Assembly: GCA_913046825.1 (NCBI GenBank)
Contig: CAJWTF010000145.1
Location: forward strand, 1-9,503
Source: an uncultured Rickettsiales bacterium
GTDB lineage: Bacteria > Pseudomonadota > Alphaproteobacteria > UBA8366
Direction: 5' to 3'
DNA: 9,503 bases
In this document: positions 7,778 to 9,503 of the stretch, piece by piece
Layout: each line of letters starts with the position of its first letter
Numbering within the stretch: position 1 is the stretch's first letter
Made by a program: the position numbers and the translations under genes
The notes under the pieces: generated by a model
Databases searched by the model: none
Seen by the model: the letters and a program-made list of their open reading frames with translations, nothing else
What the model was told of the DNA's origin: nothing

Positions 7778-8083
7778 ATGATCGAAGCTTCGGGTCTTTC
7801 CAAGTCATTCCGCAACGTCCGTGCGCTCGACGCCTTGAGCTTTACCGCCCGCAAAGGCAGCGTAAGCGCTTTGCTGGACCGGAACGGAGCCGGGAAAAGC
7901 CCGACCTTGCGCATCCTCTATACCGTGATGCGCCCTGATAGCGGTAACACCCGCATCGACGATTTTGATACGGTCTCGGAAACGCGCCAAGTCCAGCAAC
8001 GGATCGGGACCTTTGCCGTGTGCGGCGCCTGCCCGACATATTTTGCGCCGTTATATCCGTCGCAATTGTGCCGACCCGCGTAA
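7778..8083 (+). pseudogene. ABC transporter ATPase remnant (NatA type), 3' truncated
   Basis: Only the N-terminal third of an ABC ATPase is left. 'MIEASGLSKSFRNVRALDAL' (1-20) and 'LRILYTVMRPDSGNTRID' (44-61) match export-type NatA-like ATPases. The Walker A, normally GPNGAGKST, reads 'DRNGAGKSP' (34-42), losing its first Gly and the Thr after the Ser. Family likeness ends at 'QQRIG' (residue 77, about position 8008). A shift of one base there gives 'GPLPCA', like the usual 'GVLPDA', which suggests a frameshift as well. The open frame then runs as unrelated sequence to TAA at 8083. Q-loop, signature, Walker B and H-loop are all absent, and no permease gene is near. No convincing Shine-Dalgarno precedes the ATG. 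It cannot be a working ATPase. Confidence 0.8.
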
Positions 8084-8888
8084 TCTCGCCACTCGCATCC
8101 GGTATCGGGAACCCGATGCTAATTAACGTTCCCTCTCAATCCACGATTGGAGCGGCAGGCTGTTCTTCCACCACGGGTTTGCCGGATTCCAGATCCCGCC
8201 GTTCCATCGACATAATGATATCGGCATGTTCCTTTATGAAAAGATGGTAGGCCTGCTTCCCCCGAATTTCTTCGTTCGTTATCCCGTAAATTCGTTCATA
8301 GGTCTTGTTGACAAAAATGGTTGGCGCATTGTCCAAAACAGCCTCGAAGAGGAATTCAGTCTTCTTCAAACGACCTTCAATGCGTTTTTGTTCTGTGCCG
8401 TCGTAGGCCGTGCCCCAATAAACTTGGAACAAACTATTCTTATCAAATATCAGCCTACCGGCGGAAACCACATGCCGGAGATCGGAATCCTAGGCGCGAT
8501 ACCATATCGCAAAATTTCGAAATGGCTCGCGGGCCTCAAGTACTTGTTTATGTATCCCCCAATGCCCGTCGGCTGCAAAATCAATCTCGGTGACTTCCCA
8601 ACGAGTCTTACCGATCAGATTCAATAGGTGGGGCCGTGAGTCGACATTGGAAAAGTAGGTGAATTTAAATTCCCTGTTCATCTCCCACATCCAGTCGTAA
8701 GCGGATGCCGCGAATTCCTGAAACCGATGTTCGCTTTCACGTAAGGTTTTCTAGCGCGCGGCATCAGTGCGGGCGAATTGTCGCACCGTCGTCGTGCGGA
8801 CAGTCACATAACGCCATGCGATAATCCCGACGAGGCCCATCGCCAAGACACCAAATACACTTATCAATATCTCAATTTGCGAAATCAT
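8043..8888 (-). pseudogene. Membrane-anchored PAS-PAS sensor pseudogene with three in-frame stops, 3' truncated
   Basis: Read in one minus-strand frame from ATG at 8888 the sequence gives a single membrane span ('LISVFGVLAMGLVGIIAW', about residues 8-25), a short linker, and PAS1 from 'LRESEHRFQEFA' through 'YDWMWEMNREFKFTYFS' and 'LIGKTRWEV' to 'EAREPFRNF'. Its PAC follows ('LRHVVSAGRLIFD', 'YWGTAYDGTEQKRIEG'), then PAS2 ('FLFEAVLDNAP', 'VNKTYERIYGI') and a second PAC ('GTLISIGFPIPD', 'RVGTIATDIT'). The frame is broken by TAG at 8751-8753, TAG at 8490-8492 and TGA at 8136-8138, each one C-to-T change from CAG or CGA. PAS2 lacks roughly 10-13 residues near 8313 (in-frame deletion). Likeness ends near 8043, so the output domain (histidine kinase, GGDEF or EAL) is gone. 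A TGA just upstream of the ATG supports this start. Confidence 0.82.
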
Positions 8889-8894
8889 TCTCTT

Positions 8895-8914
8895 CGGTCA
8901 CTATCTGCTGACCG
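8895..8914. promoter_or_regulatory. Inverted repeat, possible terminator or operator
   Basis: CGGTCA, 8-nt spacer, TGACCG: a perfect 6-bp dyad followed on + by TTCTTTTCC. It lies 6 nt before the start of the sensor pseudogene (minus) and 120 nt before the reductase (plus). It may be a weak rho-independent terminator on + or an old operator of the sensor gene. Confidence 0.35.
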
Positions 8915-8931
8915 TTCTTTTCCTAACACCG

Positions 8932-8945
8932 AGTAAATTTTTACT
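8932..8945. promoter_or_regulatory. AT-rich inverted repeat
   Basis: AGTAAATTTTTACT: perfect 6-bp arms around TT, the most AT-rich spot in the spacer. The arrangement suits an operator or UP-element-like region ahead of the reductase gene; function not shown. Confidence 0.3.
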
Positions 8946-8960
8946 TTTCCGTTTCCAAGT

Positions 8961-8976
8961 GTATGGAGCGGCATAC
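8961..8976. promoter_or_regulatory. Inverted repeat ahead of reductase gene
   Basis: GTATG, 6-nt spacer, CATAC. It is the third dyad in the spacer; dyad centres lie about 34 and 30 nt apart (roughly three helical turns each). Confidence 0.28.
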
Positions 8977-9034
8977 GTTTTCTCAATACGAACGCGATGT
9001 TAAAGTGAACACAGACGATCGAAAAGGTATAGCC

Positions 9035-9503
9035 ATGTCTACCATTCGTTATATGGAAATGATCCGGCAGCGCTACTCGCAGCTCGGTTACCCGGTCTAT
9101 CAGTGGTATCACGCCGATGAACCGCCGGCTTGGACGCCTTTGACGAAGCCCCTAGCGGAATCACGGGTCGGCGTACTCTGCACGGCCGGCACCTATGCAA
9201 AGGGTCAGGTCGCCTATTATTACAAGGACGACACATCGATCCGGTCGATCCCTAAAGACACAGACGTAGAGGATATCCGCTTCTCACATCTGACCGAGCA
9301 ATATCTCCCCGCGGCCCGGAAAGACCCGAATTGCGTCTTTCCGCTAGCGCCGCTCAAACAGCTTGAAAATGAAGGTGTGGTTGGTGAAATCGCGGAGGGC
9401 CTTCTGTCCTGCATGGGCGCCGTCTATTCGCAACGTCGAACACGCGAGGAATTAATCCCCCGTGTCGTCGAGAGCTTCCAGACCCAAGGCGTCGATCTAG
9501 CGT
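9035..9503 (+). CDS. Glycine/sarcosine/betaine/D-proline reductase selenoprotein B-like protein (3' partial)
   Basis: First 156 codons of a protein resembling the GrdB/PrdB family, subunits of reductases that split glycine, betaine, sarcosine or D-proline and are often selenoproteins. Recognised patterns: 'IRYMEMIRQRYSQLGYPVYQW' in the first 25 residues, 'WTPLTKPLAESRVGVLCTAG' (37-56), 'YYKDDTSIRSIPKDT' (65-79), 'RFSHL' (85-89), 'DPNCVFPLAPLKQLENEGV' (99-117) and 'CMGAVYSQRRTREEL' (128-142). The ATG at 9035 has AAGG 7 nt upstream; the Met codons at 9053 and 9059 would cut the conserved start. The frame is open to the window end, so the downstream Cys/Sec redox site that would show whether this is a true selenoprotein is not visible. 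In Alphaproteobacteria such homologues often stand apart from full Grd/Prd complexes; substrate unknown. Confidence 0.85.
   Translation, partial: MSTIRYMEMIRQRYSQLGYPVYQWYHADEPPAWTPLTKPLAESRVGVLCTAGTYAKGQVAYYYKDDTSIRSIPKDTDVEDIRFSHLTEQYLPAARKDPNCVFPLAPLKQLENEGVVGEIAEGLLSCMGAVYSQRRTREELIPRVVESFQTQGVDLA

Noticed and set aside
8226..8627. Plus-strand open frame of 133 codons
   Set aside because: It lies antisense to the PAS sensor remnant, has no recognisable family and no ribosome binding site. The minus strand carries clear PAS/PAC motifs.
8043..8888. Stop-codon readthrough or recoding (amber suppression, or Sec at TGA) in the PAS sensor frame
   Set aside because: The stops are of two kinds (TAG, TAG, TGA), PAS2 has an apparent internal deletion and the 3' end is missing. 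TAG also serves as a normal stop for the MFS gene, so decay explains it better.
8885..9112. Minus-strand 75-codon open frame overlapping the sensor start by ATGA
   Set aside because: Mostly antisense to the start of the reductase gene and to its upstream spacer; no family likeness.

Overview
The window looks like chromosomal DNA of an alphaproteobacterium, possibly of the Rhodospirillales or a related marine lineage. This is inferred from moderately high GC, two TTG starts, the style of the predicted proteins, and a small 'AWVHAYLHR...GDL.NAGYWY' protein of a type I associate with that class. No rRNA, tRNA, CRISPR array, insertion sequence or integrase is visible.

Left block (1-4981, all +). 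A ThDP-dependent decarboxylase/synthase cut off at its 5' end by the window edge is followed by a 94-residue conserved hypothetical protein, dtd (D-aminoacyl-tRNA deacylase), a cytoplasmic gamma-glutamyltransferase-like Ntn-hydrolase starting at TTG, and rsmI (16S rRNA 2'-O-methyltransferase). Spacing suggests two short units: hypothetical-dtd, and GGT-like-rsmI. The GGT-like protein keeps the catalytic Thr but seems to lack the residues that bind a gamma-glutamyl substrate. RsmI lacks its usual C-terminal helical extension.

Middle block (4984-7631, all -). A two-gene unit has an EmrB/QacA-type (DHA2) drug/H+ transporter first and a CPA2-type cation/H+ antiporter second, 20 nt apart. The antiporter converges on rsmI, with only 2 nt between their stop codons.

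Gene graveyard (7632-9034). A NatA-type ABC ATPase on + keeps only its N-terminal third and has a damaged Walker A. It meets, tail to tail, a decayed membrane-anchored double-PAS sensor on -. Joining short open frames shows that the sensor reads in a single frame from an ATG at 8888 to about 8043. It has one transmembrane segment, PAS1, and PAS2 with its PAC, broken by three in-frame stops (TAG, TAG, TGA) and one apparent in-frame deletion. Both genes lost their 3' ends near 8009-8042, as expected from a deletion that joined two convergent genes.

Right edge (9035-9503, +). The first 156 codons of a glycine/sarcosine/betaine/D-proline reductase selenoprotein B-like protein (GrdB/PrdB family) run off the window before its redox-active Cys/Sec site. 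The short region ahead of it holds three evenly spaced inverted repeats.

I see no multi-gene defence or otherwise clearly new system. The most interesting items are the PrdB/GrdB-like reductase, the atypical GGT homologue and the reconstructed sensor pseudogene with its deletion junction.
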